NCBI RefSeq assembly: GCF_000720425.1
Contig: NZ_JOAJ01000010.1
Coordinates: 248,001-312,000 of the forward strand
Source: Nocardia rhamnosiphila NBRC 108938
GTDB taxonomy: Bacteria > Actinomycetota > Actinomycetes > Mycobacteriales > Mycobacteriaceae
Reading direction: 5' to 3'
DNA length: 64,000 nt
The position numbers and the translations under genes were made by a program. Under the pieces are notes generated by a model. It was not told the origin of the DNA. It did no database searches and was given only the letters and a program-made list of their open reading frames with translations. Each line of letters opens with the position of its first letter. Positions within the stretch are counted from its first letter, which is position 1. This document shows, piece by piece, positions 62,603-64,000 of this stretch.

Positions 62603-63403
62603 GTGAACGACGCTGTGCACCCCAGCTCCGAGTCCGTTCCGGTCGCCCTCTCGGAAAACTCCGGCGATACCGGAGACCGGCGGCGACGGCATGCCGGTTC
62701 CCGGCTCTACCCCCGGGTCACCAGCTTCCGGTCCCGGCGCGGCGCACTCACCCCCAACCAGCAGAAATCCTGGGATCGCAGCTGGCCGGTGCTCGGCCGG
62801 GAGGTCGCCGACGAACCGCTCGACGCCGAGGCGTGGTTCGGCCGCTCGGCACCCCTGGTCATCGAGATCGGGTGCGGTACCGGGACGGCGACCGCCGCCA
62901 TGGCGCTGGCCGAACCACATCTGAACCTGATCGGTATCGAGGTCTACCAGCCCGGCCTGGCCCAGCTCGTCCAGCGGATCGAACGCGAGGAGATCGGCAA
63001 TATCCGGCTGCTGCGCGGTGATGCCGTGGACGTGCTGGAGAACATGATTGCTCCCGGATCGCTGACCGGTGTGCGCGTATTCTTCCCGGACCCGTGGCCC
63101 AAGGCACGCCACCACAAGCGCCGGCTGCTGCAACCGGCCACTCTCGCGCTCGTCGCCGATCGGCTACGGCCCGGCGGGATCCTGCACGTGGCGACCGACC
63201 ACGCCGGGTACGCCGAGCACATCGCCGAGGTCGGCGCGACCGAACCCCTGCTCATCGGGTTGAACGGAACCGTGGGGGGAGCCGGTACCGCGCACCGCGA
63301 CACCGCGCCGATCGGTTTCGAGCGACCGGTCACCAAATTCGAGAGCAAGGCACACACCGCTGGTAGTGCGATCAACGAGTTCATATGGGGCAAGATCGAA
63401 TGA
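62603..63403 (+). CDS. trmB: tRNA (guanine-N7-)-methyltransferase
   Basis: 266 residues from the GTG at 62603. It makes m7G46 in the variable loop of tRNAs using SAM. Motifs: LVIEIGCGTGTATAAMA (motif I, about 86-102), LIGIEVYQPGLAQLV, NIRLLRGDAVDVL, and the family-specific FFPDPWPKARHHKRRL tRNA/catalytic loop, then GILHVATDHAGYAEHI. It is about 40 residues longer than E. coli TrmB at the N-terminus, as in mycobacteria. Homologue of Rv0208c; its stop overlaps the NYN gene start. Confidence 0.96.
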   Translation: MNDAVHPSSESVPVALSENSGDTGDRRRRHAGSRLYPRVTSFRSRRGALTPNQQKSWDRSWPVLGREVADEPLDAEAWFGRSAPLVIEIGCGTGTATAAMALAEPHLNLIGIEVYQPGLAQLVQRIEREEIGNIRLLRGDAVDVLENMIAPGSLTGVRVFFPDPWPKARHHKRRLLQPATLALVADRLRPGGILHVATDHAGYAEHIAEVGATEPLLIGLNGTVGGAGTAHRDTAPIGFERPVTKFESKAHTAGSAINEFIWGKIE

Positions 63404-64000
63404 TGAGCGTCAGTGAGATGGCCCCGGCCGGCGACGAGGTTGCCGGAAGTCTGCACGAATCCGGCGACGAGTCGGTAGGGCCGGATACGGACGGTCTGCG
63501 GCGGGTCCTGCTGGTCTGGGACGCGCCGAACCTGGATATGGGACTGGGCGCCATCCTGGGTGGGCGGCCCACCGCCGCGTATCGGCCTCGCTTCGACGCG
63601 CTCGGCCGGTGGCTGCTGGCCCGCACCGCCGAACTCTCCGTCGGCGAGAAGAACCGGCTGGAGCCCGAGGCGACCGTATTCACCAATATCGCCCCCGGCA
63701 CCGCGGATGTGGTCCGGCCGTGGGTCGAGGCGCTACGTAATGTCGGTTACGCCGTTTTCGCCAAACCGAAGATCGACGAGGATTCCGATGTCGATTCGGA
63801 CATGCTCGGCCATATCGCCCAGCGCACCCGGGGCGCCGGGCTGGCCGGGATCATCGTGGCCTCGGCCGACGGGCAGGCCTTCCGGGAGCCACTGGAGCAA
63901 CTCGCCTCCGACGGCATCCCGGTTCAGGTGCTCGGCTTCCGCGAGCACGCGAGTTGGGCAGTAACATCCGATACTCTCGAATTCGTCGACCTCGAGGACA
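63400..64000 (+). CDS. NYN-domain protein (Rv0207c-like), partial at the right edge
   Basis: It starts at ATG 63400 (or 63403), overlapping the trmB stop, and runs off the window after about 200 residues. The NYN (PIN-like) fold shows RRVLLVWDAPNLDMGLGAIL with the first acidic residue and Asn, KIDEDSDVDSDMLGHIAQR and GIIVASADGQAFREPLEQL. NYN proteins are metal-dependent ribonucleases or RNA-binding proteins. Translational coupling to a tRNA methyltransferase hints at RNA metabolism. In M. tuberculosis the next gene is mmpL3. Confidence 0.88.
   Translation, partial: MMSVSEMAPAGDEVAGSLHESGDESVGPDTDGLRRVLLVWDAPNLDMGLGAILGGRPTAAYRPRFDALGRWLLARTAELSVGEKNRLEPEATVFTNIAPGTADVVRPWVEALRNVGYAVFAKPKIDEDSDVDSDMLGHIAQRTRGAGLAGIIVASADGQAFREPLEQLASDGIPVQVLGFREHASWAVTSDTLEFVDLED

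Noticed and set aside
1..64000. CRISPR array or insertion sequence
   Set aside because: I found no regularly spaced repeats with variable spacers and no intact transposase with inverted ends; the Rpn-type remnant lacks its core.

Overview
The window looks like chromosome of a mycolic-acid actinomycete, most probably Nocardia or a close relative. By eye the DNA is very GC-rich. GTG starts are common, and the backbone carries genes typical of Mycobacteriales: aftD, tmaT, pgfA, lpqI, fadE5, fadA2-fabG4-htdX, pckG and trmB. Much of 15.9-64 kb holds the same gene families as M. tuberculosis Rv0207c-Rv0244c, in rearranged order. This comparison is from memory; no search was run.

Layout. 0-5 kb: a gene tail, a divergent TetR/DUF2867-like pair with two operators, an Imm1-like remnant, dcd, a glyoxalase-fold gene, tRNA-Gly(CCC), and a divergent MarR/methyltransferase pair around a 27-bp palindrome. 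4.8-9 kb: hydrolases, two flavin reductases beside a truncated StyA-like monooxygenase, and a lipoprotein. 9-15.6 kb: an enoyl-CoA hydratase/thiolase-like operon, a secreted DUF4185 protein (candidate endo-D-arabinanase), an erythromycin-esterase-like protein with altered catalytic residues, and a methyltransferase. 15.9-28.7 kb: fadE5, a CAP-domain protein with a structured leader, a second DUF4185 protein, a large VanW-domain protein, gnd, then fadA2 divergent from fabG4-htdX across a perfect 20-bp operator.

28.8-38.7 kb is an accessory island. It holds a duplicated htdX 3' end, a PIN/HTH toxin-antitoxin pair with its operator, a four-gene overlapping operon divergent from an XRE-TPR regulator plus GNAT, an AT-rich pair (an orphan gene and a DUF6414-like gene), a truncated methyltransferase-like gene and an internally deleted Rpn-type gene.

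38.8-57 kb is an envelope region: pgfA, tmaT, a DUF5685 protein with an extraordinary cysteine tail, a TetR that probably controls the fad genes, lpqI, a universal stress protein, isochorismate synthase, a DUF2613 peptide, aftD, a flippase-like protein, a GT-C-like membrane protein, a GT4 glycosyltransferase and a methyltransferase. 57-64 kb: pckG, a pair of Rv0209/Rv0210-like proteins (one with a GTPase-like fold), trmB and the start of an NYN-domain gene.

How the genes fit together: aftD, the neighbouring glycosyltransferases and pgfA/tmaT would build and export arabinan and mycolate envelope parts. The two DUF4185 proteins, LpqI and perhaps the VanW protein could remodel the wall. fadE5/fadA2/fabG4/htdX form a fatty-acid module under one TetR. 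The island is the most likely place for undescribed biology.
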